The notes under the pieces: generated by a model
Databases searched by the model: none
What the model was told of the DNA's origin: nothing
The model's input: only the letters and a program-made list of their open reading frames with translations
Position numbers and translations under genes: made by a program
Shown here: in pieces, positions 1 to 15,000 of the stretch
Numbering within the stretch: position 1 is the stretch's first letter
How the letters are laid out: every line of letters starts with the position of its first letter
Source of the DNA: Isoperla grammatica
Lineage: Eukaryota > Arthropoda > Insecta > Plecoptera > Perlodidae
NCBI GenBank assembly: GCA_945910005.1
Contig: OX246739.1
Coordinates: forward strand, 10,390,292 to 10,454,291
Direction of reading: 5' to 3'
DNA length: 64,000 nt

Positions 1-3000
1 GTATTCACGTGACGTCACAACGCGCATGTTATCGTATACAGACAAGAGGGAGTATTCACGTGACGTCACAACGCGCATGTTATCGTATACAGACAAGAGG
101 GAGTATTCACGTGACGACACAACGCGCATGTTATCGTATACAGACAAGAGGGAGTATTCACGTGACGACACAACGCGCATGTTATCGTATACAGACAAGA
201 GGGAGTATTCACGTGACGTCACAACGCGCATGTTATCGTATACAGACAAGAGGGAGTATTCACGTGACGACACAACGCGCATGTTATCGTATACAGACAA
301 GAGGGAGTATTCACGTGACGACACAACGCGCATGTTATCGTATACAGACAAGAGGGAGTATTCACGTGACCTCACAACGCGCATGTTATCGTATACAGAC
401 AAGAGGGAGTATTCACGTGACGTCACAACGCGCATGTTATCGTATACAGACAAGAGGGAGTATTCACGTGACGTCACAACGCGCATGTTATCGTATACAG
501 ACAAGAGGGAGTATTCACGTGACGTCACAACGCGCATGTTATCGTATACAGACAAGAGGGAGTATTCACGTGACGTCACAACGCGCATGTTATCGTATAC
601 AGACAAGAGGGAGTATTCACGTGACGTCACAACGCGCATGTTATCGTATACAGACAAGAGGGAGTATTCACGTGACGTCACAACGCGCATGTTATCGTAT
701 ACAGACAAGAGGGAGTATTCACGTGACGTCACAACGCGCATGTTATCGTATACAGACAAGAGGGAGTATTCACGTGACGTCACAACGCGCATGTTATCGT
801 ATACAGACAAGAGGGAGTATTCACGTGACGTCACAACGCGCATGTTATCGTATACAGACAAGAGGGAGTATTCACGTGACGACACAACGCGCATGTTATC
901 GTATACAGACAAGAGGGAGTATTCACGTGACGACACAACGCGCATGTTATCGTATACAGACAAGAGGGAGTATTCACGTGACGTCACAACGCGCATGTTA
1001 TCGTATACAGACAAGAGGGAGTATTCACGTGACGACACAACGCACATGTTATCGTATACAGACAAGAGGGAGTATTCACGTGACGTCACAACGCGCATGT
1101 TATCGTATACAGACAAGAGGGAGTATTCACGTGACGTCACAACGCGCATGTTATCGTATACAGACAAGAGGGAGTATTCACGTGACGTCACAACGCGCAT
1201 GTTATCGTATACAGACAAGAGGGAGTATTCACGTGACGACACAACGCGCATGTTATCGTATACAGACAAGAGGGAGTATTCACGTGACGTCACAACGCGC
1301 ATGTTATCGTATACAGACAAGAGGGAGTATCCACGTGACGACACAACGCGCATGTTATCGTATACAGACAAGAGGGAGTATTCACGTGACGTCACAACGC
1401 GCATGTTATCGTATACAGACAAGAGGGAGTATTCACGTGACGTCACAACGCGCATGTTATCGTATACAGACAAGAGGGAGTATTCACGTGACGACACAAC
1501 GCGCATGTTATCGTATACAGACAAGAGGGAGTATTCACGTGACGTCACAACGCGCATGTTATCGTATACAGACAAGAGGGAGTATTCACGTGACGTCACA
1601 ACGCGCATGTTATCGTATACAGACAAGAGGGAGTATTCACGTGACGTCACAACGCGCATGTTATCGTATACAGACAAGAGGGAGTATTCACGTGACGTCA
1701 CAACGCGCATGTTATCGTATACAGACAAGTCGTATACAGACAAGAGGGAGTATTCACGGGACGTCACAACGCGCATGTTATCGTATACAGACAAGAGGGA
1801 GTATTCACGTGACGTCACAACGCGCATGTTATCGTATACAGACAAGAGGGAGTATTCACGTGACGTCACAACGCGCATGAAATCGTATACAGACAAGAGG
1901 GAGTATTCACGTGACGACACAACGCGCATGTTATCGTATACAGACAAGAGGGAGTATTCACGTGACGACACAACGCGCATGTTATCGTATACAGACAAGA
2001 GGGAGTATTCACGTGACGACACAACGGCCATGTTATCGTATACAGACAAGAGGGAGTATTCACGTGACGTCACAACGCGCATGTTATCGTATACAGACAA
2101 GAGGGAGTATTCACGTGACGACACAACGCGCATGTTATCGTATACAGACAAGAGGGAGTATTCACGTGACGACACAACGCGCATGTTATCGTATACAGAC
2201 AAGAGGGAGTATTCACGTGACGTCACAACGCGCATGTTATCGTATACAGACAAGAGGGAGTATTCACGTGACGACACAACGCACATGTTATCGTATACAG
2301 ACAAGAGGGAGTATTCACGTGACGTCACAACGCGCATGTTATCGTATACAGACAAGAGGGAGTATTCACGTGACGTCACAACGCGCATGTTATCGTATAC
2401 AGACAAGAGGGAGTATTCACGTGACGACACAACGCGCATGTTATCGTATACAGACAAGAGGGAGTATCCACGTGACGACACAACGCGCATGTTATCGTAT
2501 ACAGACAAGAGGGAGTATTCACGTGACGTCACAACGCGCATGTTATCGTATACAGACAAGAGGGAGTATTCACGTGACGTCACAACGCGCATGTTATCGT
2601 ATACAGACAAGAGGGAGTATTCACGTGACGTCACAACGCGCATGTTATCGTATACAGACAAGAGGGAGTATTCACGTGACGACACAACGCGCATGTTATC
2701 GTATACAGACAAGAGGGAGTATTCACGTGACGTCACAACGCGCATGTTATCGTATACAGACAAGAGGAAGTATTCACGTGACGTCACAACGCGCATGTTA
2801 TCGTATACAGACAAGAGGGAGTATTCACGTGACGTCACAACGCGCATGTTATCGTATACAACCAAGAGGGAGTATTCACGTGACGTCACAACGCGCATGT
2901 TATCGTATACAGACAAGAGGGAGTATTCACGTGACGTCACAACGCGCATGTTATCGTATACAGACAAGAGGGAGTATTCACGTGACGTCACAACGCGCAT

Positions 3001-6000
3001 GTTATCGTATACAGACAAGAGGGAGTATTCACGTGACGTCACAACGCGCATGTTATCGTATACAGACAAGAGGGAGTATTCACGTGACGTCACAACGCGC
3101 ATGTTATCGTATACAGACAAGAGGGAGTATTCACGTGACGTCACAACGCGCATGTTATCGTATACAGACAAGAGGGAGTATTCACGTGACGTCACAACGC
3201 GCATGTTATCGTATACAGACAAGAGGGAGTATTCACGTGACGTCACAACGCGCATGTTATCGTATACAGACAAGAGGGAGTATTCACGTGACGACACAAC
3301 GCGCATGTTATCGTATACAGACAAGAGGGAGTATTCACGTGATGACACAACGCGCATGTTATCGTATACAGACAAGAGGGAGTATTCACGTGACGTCACA
3401 ACGCGCATGTTATCGTATACAGACAAGAGGGAGTATTCACGTGATGACACAACGCGCATGTTATCGTATACAGACAAGAGGGAGTATTCACGTGACGTCA
3501 CAACGCGCATGTTATCGTATACAGACAAGAGGGAGTATTCACGTGACGTCACAACGCGCATGTTATCGTATACAGACAAGAGGGAGTATTCACGTGACGT
3601 CACAACGCGCATGTTATCGTATACAGACAAGAGGGAGTATTCACGTGATGACACAACGCGCATGTTATCGTATACAGACAAGAGGGAGTATTCACGTGAC
3701 GTCACAACGCGCATGTTATCGTATACAGACAAGAGGGAGTATTCACGTGACGTCACAACGCGCATGTTATCGTATACAGACAAGAGGGAGTATTCACGTG
3801 ACGTCACAACGCGCATGTTATCGTATACAGACAAGAGGGAGTATTCACGTGACGTCACAACGCGCATGTTATCGTATACAGACAAGAGGGAGTATTCACG
3901 TGATGACACAACGCGCATGTTATCGTATACAGACAAGAGGGAGTATTCACGTGACGTCACAACGCGCATGTTATCGTATACAGACAAGAGGGAGTATTCA
4001 CGTGATGACACAACGCGCATGTTATCGTATACAGACAAGAGGGAGTATTCACGTGACGACACAACGCGCATGTTATCGTATACAGACAAGAGGGAGTATT
4101 CACGTGACGTCACAACGCGCATGTTATCGTATACAGACAAGAGGGAGTATTCACGTGACGTCACAACGCGCATGTTATCGTATACAGACAAGAGGGAGTA
4201 TTCACGTGACGTCACAACGCGCATGTTATCGTATACAGACAAGAGGGAGTATTCACGTGACGTCACAACGCGCATGTTATCGTATACAGACAAGAGGGAG
4301 TATTCACGTGACGTCACAACGCGCATGTTATCGTATACAGACAAGAGGGAGTATTCACGTGACGTCACAACGCGCATGTTATCGTATACAGACAAGAGGG
4401 AGTATTCACGTGACGTCACAACGCGCATGTTATCGTATACAGACAAGAGGGAGTATTCACGTGACGTCACAACGCGCATGTTATCGTATACAGACAAGAG
4501 GGAGTATTCACGTGACGTCACAACGCGCATGTTATCGTATACAGACAAGAGGGAGTATTCACGTGACGTCACAACGCGCATGTTATCGTATACAGACAAG
4601 AGGGAGTATTCACGTGACGTCACAACGCGCATGTTATCGTATACAGACAAGAGGGAGTATTCACGTGACGTCACAACGCGCATGTTATCGTATACAGACA
4701 AGAGGGAGTATTCACGTGACGTCACAACGCGCATGTTATCGTATACAGACAAGAGGGAGTATTCACGTGACGTCACAACGCGCATGTTATCGTATACAGA
4801 CAAGAGGGAGTATTCACGTGACGTCACAACGCGCATGTTATCGTATACAGACAAGAGGGAGTATTCACGTGACGTCACAACGCGCATGTTATCGTATACA
4901 GACAAGAGGGAGTATTCACGTGACGACACAACGCGCATGTTATCGTATACAGACAAGAGGGAGTATTCACGTGACGTCACAACGCGCATGTTATCGTATA
5001 CAGACAAGAGGGAGTATTCACGTGACGTCACAACGCGCATGTTATCGTATACAGACAAGAGGGAGTATTCACGTGACGTCACAACGCGCATGTTATCGTA
5101 TACAGACAAGAGGGAGTATTCACGTGACGTCACAACGCGCATGTTATCGTATACAGACAAGAGGGAGTATTCACGTGACGTCACAACGCGCATGTTATCG
5201 TATACAGACAAGAGGGAGTATTCACGTGACGTCACAACGCGCATGTTATCGTATACAGACAAGAGGGAGTATTCACGTGACGACACAACGCGCATGTTAT
5301 CGTATACAGACAAGAGGGAGTATTCACGTGACGTCACAACGCGCAAGTTATCGTATACAGACAAGAGGGAGTATTCACGTGACGTCACAACGCGCAAGTT
5401 ATCGTATACAGACAAGAGGGAGTATTCACGTGACGACACAACGCGCATGTTATCGTATACAGACAAGAGGGAGTATTCACGTGACGACACAACGCGCATG
5501 TTATCGTATACAGACAAGAGGGAGTATTCACGTGACGTCACAACGCGCATGTTATCGTATACAGACAAGAGGGAGTATTCACGTGACGTCACAACGCGCA
5601 TGTTATCGTATACAGACAAGAGGGAGTATTCACGTGACGACACAACGCGCATGTTATCGTATACAGACAAGAGGGAGTATTCACGTGACGTCACAACGCG
5701 CATGTTATCGTATACAGACAAGAGGGAGTATTCACGTGACGTCACAACGCGCATGTTATCGTATACAGACAAGAGGGAGTATTCACGTGACGTCACAACG
5801 CGCATGTTATCGTATACAGACAAGAGGGAGTATTCACGTGACGTCACAACGCGCATGTTATCGTATACAGACAAGAGGGAGTATTCACGTGACGTCACAA
5901 CGCGCATGTTATCGTATACAGACAAGAGGGAGTATTCACGTGACGTCACAACGCGCATGTTATCGTATACAGACAAGAGGGAGTATTCACGTGACGTCAC

Positions 6001-9000
6001 AACGCGCATGTTATCGTATACAGACAAGAGGGAGTATTCACGTGACGTCACAACGCGCATGTTATCGTATACAGACAAGAGGGAGTATTCACGTGACGTC
6101 ACAACGCGCATGTTATCGTATACAGACAAGAGGGAGTATTCACGTGACGACACAACGGCCATGTTATCGTATACAGACAAGAGGGAGTATTCACGTGACG
6201 TCACAACGGCCATGTTATCGTATACAGACAAGAGGGAGTATTCACGTGACGTCACAACGCGCATGTTATCGTATACAGACAAGAGGGAGTATTCACGTGA
6301 CGTCACAACGCGCATGTTATCGTATACAGACAAGAGGGAGTATTCACGTGACGTTACAACGCGCATGTTATCGTATCGTCACAACGCGCATGTTATCGTA
6401 TACAGACAAGAGGGAGTATTCACGTGACGTCACAACGCGCATGTTATCGTATACAGACAAGAGGGAGTATTCACGTGACGACACAACGCGCATGTTATCG
6501 TATACAGACAAGAGGGAGTATTCACGTGACGTCACAACGCGCATGTTATCGTATACAGACAAGAGGGAGTATTCACGTGACGTCACAACGCGCATGTTAT
6601 CGTATACAGACAAGAGGGAGTATTCACGTGACGTCACAACGCGCATGTTATCGTATACAGACAAGAGGGAGTATTCACGTGACGTCACAACGCGCATGTT
6701 ATCGTATACAGACAAGAGGGAGTATTCACGTGACGTCACAACGCGCATGTTATCGTATACAGACAAGAGGGAGTATTCACGTGACGACACAACGCGCATG
6801 TTATCGTATACAGACAAGAGGGAGTATTCACGTGACGACACAACGCGCATGTTATCGTATACAGACAAGAGGGAGTATTCACGTGACGTCACAACGCGCA
6901 TGTTATCGTATACAGACAAGAGGGAGTATTCACGTGACGTCACAACGCGCAAGTTATCGTATACAGACAAGAGGGAGTATTCACGTGACGACACAACGCG
7001 CATGTTATCGTATACAGACAAGAGGGAGTATTCACGTGACGTCACAACGCGCATGTTATCGTATACAGACAAGAGGGAGTATTCACGTGACGTCACAACG
7101 CGCATGTTATCGTATACAGACAAGAGGGAGTATTCACGTGACGTCACAACGCGCATGTTATCGTATACAGACAAGAGGGAGTATTCACGTGACGTCACAA
7201 CGCGCATGTTATCGTATACAGACAAGAGGGAGTATTCACGTGACGTCACAACGCGCATGTTATCGTATACAGACAAGAGGGAGTATTCACGTGACGTCAC
7301 AACGCGCATGTTATCGTATACAGACAAGAGGGAGTATTCACGTGACGTCACAACGCGCATGTTATCGTATACAGACAAGAGGGAGTATTCACGTGACGAC
7401 ACAACGGCCATGTTATCGTATACAGACAAGAGGGAGTATTCACGTGACGTCACAACGGCCATGTTATCGTATACAGACAAGAGGGAGTATTCACGTGACG
7501 TCACAACGGCCATGTTATCGTATACAGACAAGAGGGAGTATTCACGTGACGTCACAACGCGCATGTTATCGTATACAGACAAGAGGGAGTATTCACGTGA
7601 CGTCACAACGCGCATGTTATCGTATACAGACAAGAGGGAGTATTCACGTGACGTCACAACGCACATGTTATCGTATACAGACAAGAGGGAGTATTCACGT
7701 GACGACACAACGCGCATGTTATCGTATACAGACAAGAGGGAGTATTCACGTGACGACACAACGCGCATGTTATCGTATACAGACAAGAGGGAGTATTCAC
7801 GTGACGACACAACGCGCATGTTATCGTATACAGACAAGAGGGAGTATTCACGTGACGTCACAACGCGCATGTTATCGTATACAGACAAGAGGGAGTATCC
7901 ACGTGACGTCACAACGCGCATGTTATCGTATACAGACAAGAGGGAGTATTCACGTGACGTCACAACGCGCATGTTATCGTATACAGACAAGAGGGAGTAA
8001 ACACGTGACGTCACAACGCGCATGTTATCGTATACAGACAAGAGGGAGTATTCACGTGACGTCACAACGCGCATGTTATCGTATACAGACAAGAGGGAGT
8101 ATTCACGTGACGTCACAACGCGCATGTTATCGTATACAGACAAGAGGGAGTATTCACGTGACGACACAACGCGCATGTTATCGTATACAGACAAGAGGAA
8201 GTATTCACGTGACGTCACAACGCGCATGTTATCGTATACAGACAAGAGGGAGTATTCACGTGACGTCACAACGCGCATGTTATCGTATACAGACAAGAGG
8301 GAGTATTCACGTGACGTCACAACGCGCATGTTATCGTATACAGACAAGAGGGAGTATTCACGTGACGTCACAACGCGCATGTTATCGTATACAGACAAGA
8401 GGGAGTATTCACGTGACGACACAACGCGCATGTTATCGTATACAGACAAGAGGGAGTATTCACGTGACGTCACAACGCGCATGTTATCGTATACAGACAA
8501 GAGGGAGTATTCACGTGACGTCACAACGCGCAAGTTATCGTATACAGACAAGAGGGAGTATTCACGTGACGTCACAACGCGCAAGTTATCGTATACAGAC
8601 AAGAGGGAGTATTCACGTGACGTCACAACGCGCATGTTATCGTATACAGACAAGAGGGAGTATTCACGTGACGTCACAACGCGCATGTTATCGTATACAG
8701 ACAAGAGGGAGTATTCACGTGACGTCACAACGCGCATGTTATCGTATACAGACAAGAGGGAGTATTCACGTGACGTCACAACGCGCATGTTATCGTATAC
8801 AGACAAGAGGGAGTATTCACGTGACGTCACAACGCGCATGTTATCGTATACAGACAAGAGGGAGTATTCACGTGACGTCACAACGCGCATGTTATCGTAT
8901 ACAGACAAGAGGGAGTATTCACGTGACGTCACAACGCGCATGTTATCGTATACAGACAAGAGGGAGTATTCACGTGACGTCACAACGCGCATGTTATCGT

Positions 9001-12000
9001 ATACAGACAAGAGGGAGTATTCACGTGACGACACAACGGCCATGTTATCGTATACAGACAAGAGGGAGTATTCACGTGACGTCACAACGGCCATGTTATC
9101 GTATACAGACAAGAGGGAGTATTCACGTGACGTAAACGGCCATGTTATCGTATACAGACAAGAGGGAGTATTCACGTGACGTCACAACGCGCATGTTATC
9201 GTATACAGACAAGAGGGAGTATTCACGTGACGTCACAACGCACATGTTATCGTATACAGACAAGAGGGAGTATTCACGTGACGTCACAACGCACATGTTA
9301 TCGTATACAGACAAGAGGGAGTATTCACGTGACGTCACAACGCGCATGTTATCGTATACAGACAAGAGGGAGTATTCACGTGACGTCACAACGCGCATGT
9401 TATCGTATACAGACAAGAGGGAGTATTCACGTGACGTCACAACGCGCATGTTATCGTATACAGACAAGAGGGAGTATTCACGTGACGTGACAACGCGCAT
9501 GTTATCGTATACAGACAAGAGGGAGTATTCACGTGACGTCACAACGCGCATGTTATCGTATACAGACAAGAGGGAGTATTCACGTGACGTCACAACGCGC
9601 ATGTTATCGTATACAGACAAGAGGGAGTATTCACGTGACGTCACAACGCGCATGTTATCGTATACAGACAAGAGGGAGTATTCACGTGACGACACAACGC
9701 GCATGTTATCGTATACAGACAAGAGGGAGTATTCACGTGACGTCACAACGCGCATGTTATCGTATACAGACAAGAGGGAGTATTCACGTGACGTCACAAC
9801 GCGCATGTTATCGTATACAGACAAGAGGGAGTATTCACGTGACGTCACAACGCGCATGTTATCGTATACAGACAAGAGGGAGTATTCACGTGACGTCACA
9901 ACGCGCATGTTATCGTATACAGACAAGAGGGAGTATTCACGTGACGTCACAACGCGCATGTTATCGTATACAGACAAGAGGGAGTATTCACGTGACGTCA
10001 CAACGCGCATGTTATCGTATACAGACAAGAGGGAGTATTCACGTGACGTCACAACGCGCATGTTATCGTATACAGACAAGAGGGAGTATTCACGTGACGT
10101 CACAACGCGCATGTTATCGTATACAGACAAGAGGGAGTATTCACGTGACGTCACAACGCGCATGTTATCGTATACAGACAAGAGGGAGTATTCACGTGAC
10201 GTCACAACGCGCATGTTATCGTATACAGACAAGAGGGAGTATTCACGTGACGTCACAACGCGCATGTTATCGTATACAGACAAGAGGGAGTATTCACGTG
10301 ACGTCACAACGCGCATGTTATCGTATACAGACAAGAGGGAGTATTCACGTGACGTCACAACGCGCATGTTATCGTATACAGACAAGAGGGAGTATTCACG
10401 TGACGTCACAACGCGCATGTTATCGTATACAGACAAGAGGGAGTATTCACGTGACGTCACAACGCGCATGTTATCGTATACAGACAAGAGGGAGTATTCA
10501 CGTGACGTCACAACGCGCATGTTATCGTATACAGACAAGAGGGAGTATTCACGTGACGTCACAACGCGCATGTTATCGTATACAGACAAGAGGGAGTATT
10601 CACGTGACGTCACAACGCGCATGTTATCGTATACAGACAAGAGGGAGTATTCACGTGACGTCACAACGCGCATGTTATCGTATACAGACAAGAGGGAGTA
10701 TTCACGTGACGTCACAACGCGCATGTTATCGTATACAGACAAGAGGGAGTATTCACGTGACGTCACAACGCGCATGTTATCGTATACAGACAAGAGGGAG
10801 TATTCACGTGACGTCACAACGCGCATGTTATCGTATACAGACAAGAGGGAGTATTCACGTGACGTCACAACGCGCATGTTATCGTATACAGACAAGAGGG
10901 AGTATTCACGTGACGTCACAACGCGCATGTTATCGTATACAGACAAGAGGGAGTATTCACGTGACGTCACAACGCGCATGTTATCGTATACAGACAAGAG
11001 GGAGTATTCACGTGACGTCACAACGCGCATGTTATCGTATACAGACAAGAGGGAGTATTCACGTGACGTCACAACGCGCATGTTATCGTATACAGACAAG
11101 AGGGAGTATTCACGTGACGTCACAACGCGCATGTTATCGTATACAGACAAGAGGGAGTATTCACGTGACGTCACAACGCGCATGTTATCGTATACAGACA
11201 AGAGGGAGTATTCACGTGACGTCACAACGCGCATGTTATCGTATACAGACAAGAGGGAGTATTCACGTGACGTCACAACGCGCATGTTATCGTATACAGA
11301 CAAGAGGGAGTATTCACGTGACGTCACAACGCGCATGTTATCGTATACAGACAAGAGGGAGTATCCACGTGACGTCACAACGCGCATGTTATCGTATACA
11401 GACAAGAGGGAGTATCCACGTGACGTCACAACGCGCATGTTATCGTATACAGACAAGAGGGAGTATTCACGTGACGTCACAACGCGCATGTTATCGTATA
11501 CAGACAAGAGGGAGTATTCACGTGACGTCACAACGCGCATGTTATCGTATACAGACAAGAGGGAGTATCACGTGACGTCACAACGCGCATGTTATCGTAT
11601 ACAGACAAGAGGGAGTATTCACGTGACGACACAACGCGCATGTTATCGTATACAGACAAGAGGGAGTATTCACGTGACGTCACAACGCGCATGTTATCGT
11701 ATACAGACAAGAGGGAGTATTCACGTGACGTCACAACGCGCATGTTATCGTATACAGACAAGAGGGAGTATTCACGTGACGTCACAACGCGCATGTTATC
11801 GTATACAGACAAGAGGGAGTATTCACGTGACGACACAACGCGCATGTTATCGTATACAGACAAGAGGGAGTATTCACGTGACGTCACAACGCGCATGTTA
11901 TCGTATACAGACAAGAGGGAGTATTCACGTGACGACACAACGCGCATGTTATCGTATACAGACAAGAGGGAGTATTCACGTGACGTCACAACGCGCATGT

Positions 12001-15000
12001 TATCGTATACAGACAAGAGGGAGTATTCACGTGACGTCACAACGCGCATGTTATCGTATACAGACAAGAGGGAGTATTCACGTGACGTCACAACGCGCAT
12101 GTTATCGTATACAGACAAGAGGGAGTATTCACTTGACGTCACAACGCGCATGTTATCGTATACAGACAAGAGGGAGTATTCACGTGACGTCACAACGCGC
12201 ATGTTATCGTATACAGACAAGAGGGAGTATTCACGTGACGACACAACGCGCATGTTATCGTATACAGACAAGAGGGAGTATTCACGTGACGTCACAACGC
12301 GCATGTTATCGTATACAGACAAGAGGGAGTATTCACGTGACGACACAACGCGCATGTTATCGTATACAGACAAGAGGGAGTATTCACGTGACGTCACAAC
12401 GCGCATGTTATCGTATACAGACAAGAGGGAGTATTCACGTGACGACACAACGCGCATGTTATCGTATACAGACAAGAGGGAGTATTCACGTGACGTCACA
12501 ACGCGCATGTTATCGTATACAGACAAGAGGGAGTATTCACGTGACGACACAACGCGCATGTTATCGTATACAGACAAGAGGGAGTATTCACGTGACGTCA
12601 CAACGCGCATGTTATCGTATACAGACAAGAGGGAGTATTCACGTGACGTCACAACGCGCATGTTATCGTATACAGACAAGAGGGAGTATTCACGTGACGT
12701 CACAACGCGCATGTTATCGTATACAGACAAGAGGGAGTATTCACGTGACGTCACAACGCGCATGTTATCGTATACAGACAAGAGGGAGTATTCACGTGAC
12801 GTCACAACGCGCATGTTATCGTATACAGACAAGAGGGAGTATTCACTTGACGTCACAACGCGCATGTTATCGTATACAGACAAGAGGGAGTATTCACGTG
12901 ACGTCACAACGCGCATGTTATCGTATACAGACAAGAGGGAGTATTCACGTGACGTCACAACGCGCATGTTATCGTATACAGACAAGAGGGAGTATTCACG
13001 TGACGTCACAACGCGCATGTTATCGTATACAGACAAGAGGGAGTATTCACGTGACGTCACAACGCGCATGTTATCGTATACAGACAAGAGGGAATATTCA
13101 CGTGACGTCACAACGCGCATGTTATCGTATACAGACAAGAGGGAGTATTCACGTGACGTCACAACGCGCATGTTATCGTATACAGACAAGAGGGAGTATT
13201 CACGTGACGTCACAACGCGCATGTTATCGTATACAGACAAGAGGGAGTATTCACGTGACGACACAACGCGCATGTTATCGTATACAGACAAGAGGGAGTA
13301 TTCACGTGACGTCACAACGCGCATGTTATCGTATACAGACAAGAGGGAGTATTCACGTGACGTCACAACGCGCATGTTATCGTATACAGACAAGAGGGAG
13401 TATTCACGTGACGACACAACGCGCATGTTATCGTATACAGACAAGAGGGAGTATTCACGTGACGTCACAACGCGCATGTTATCGTATACAGACAAGAGGG
13501 AGTATTCACGTGACGACACAACGCGCATGTTATCGTATACAGACAAGAGGGAGTATTCACGTGACGTCACAACGCGCATGTTATCGTATACAGACAAGAG
13601 GGAGTATTCACGTGACGACACAACGCGCATGTTATCGTATACAGACAAGAGGGAGTATTCACGTGACGTCACAACGCGCATGTTATCGTATACAGACAAG
13701 AGGGAGTATTCACGTGACGACACAACGCGCATGTTATCGTATACAGACAAGAGGGAGTATTCACGTGACGTCACAACGCGCATGTTATCGTATACAGACA
13801 AGAGGGAGTATTCACGTGACGACACAACGCGCATGTTATCGTATACAGACAAGAGGGAGTATTCACGTGACGTCACAACGCGCATGTTATCGTATACAGA
13901 CAAGAGGGAGTATTCACGTGACGTCACAACGCGCATGTTATCGTATACAGACAAGAGGGAGTATTCACGTGACGTCACAACGCGCATGTTATCGTATACA
14001 GACAAGAGGGAGTATTCACGTGACGACACAACGCGCATGTTATCGTATACAGACAAGAGGGAGTATTCACGTGACGTCACAACGCGCATGTTATCGTATA
14101 CAGACAAGAGGGAGTATTCACGTGACGTCACAACGCGCATGTTATCGTATACAGACAAGAGGGAGTATTCACGTGACGACACAACGCGCATGTTATCGTA
14201 TACAGACAAGAGGGAGTATTCACGTGACGTCACAACGCGCATGTTATCGTATACAGACAAGAGGGAGTATTCACGTGACGTCACAACGCGCATGTTATCG
14301 TATACAGACAAGAGGAAGTATTCACGTGACGTCACAACGCGCATGTTATCGTATACAGACAAGAGGGAGTATTCACGTGACGTCACAACGCGCATGTTAT
14401 CGTATACAGACAAGAGGGAGTATTCACGTGACGTCACAACGCGCATGTTATCGTATACAGACAAGAGGAAGTATTCACGTGACGTCACAACGCGCATGTT
14501 ATCGTATACAGACAAGAGGGAGTATTCACGTGACGACACAACGCGCATGTTATCGTATACAGACAAGAGGGAGTATTCACGTGACGTCACAACGCGCATG
14601 TTATCGTATACAGACAAGAGGGAGTATTCACGTGACGTCACAACGCGCATGTTATCGTATACAGACAAGAGGGAGTATTCACGTGACGTCACAACGCGCA
14701 TGTTATCGTATACAGACAAGAGGGAGTATTCACGTGACGTCACAACGGCCATGTTATCGTATACAGACAAGAGGGAGTATTCACGTGACGACACAACGCG
14801 CATGTTATCGTATACAGACAAGAGGGAGTATTCACGTGACGTCACAACGCGCATGTTATCGTATACAGACAAGAGGGAGTATTCACGTGACGTCACAACG
14901 CGCATGTTATCGTATACAGACAAGAGGGAGTATTCACGTGACGTCACAACGCGCATGTTATCGTATACAGACAAGAGGGAGTATTCACGTGACGTCACAA

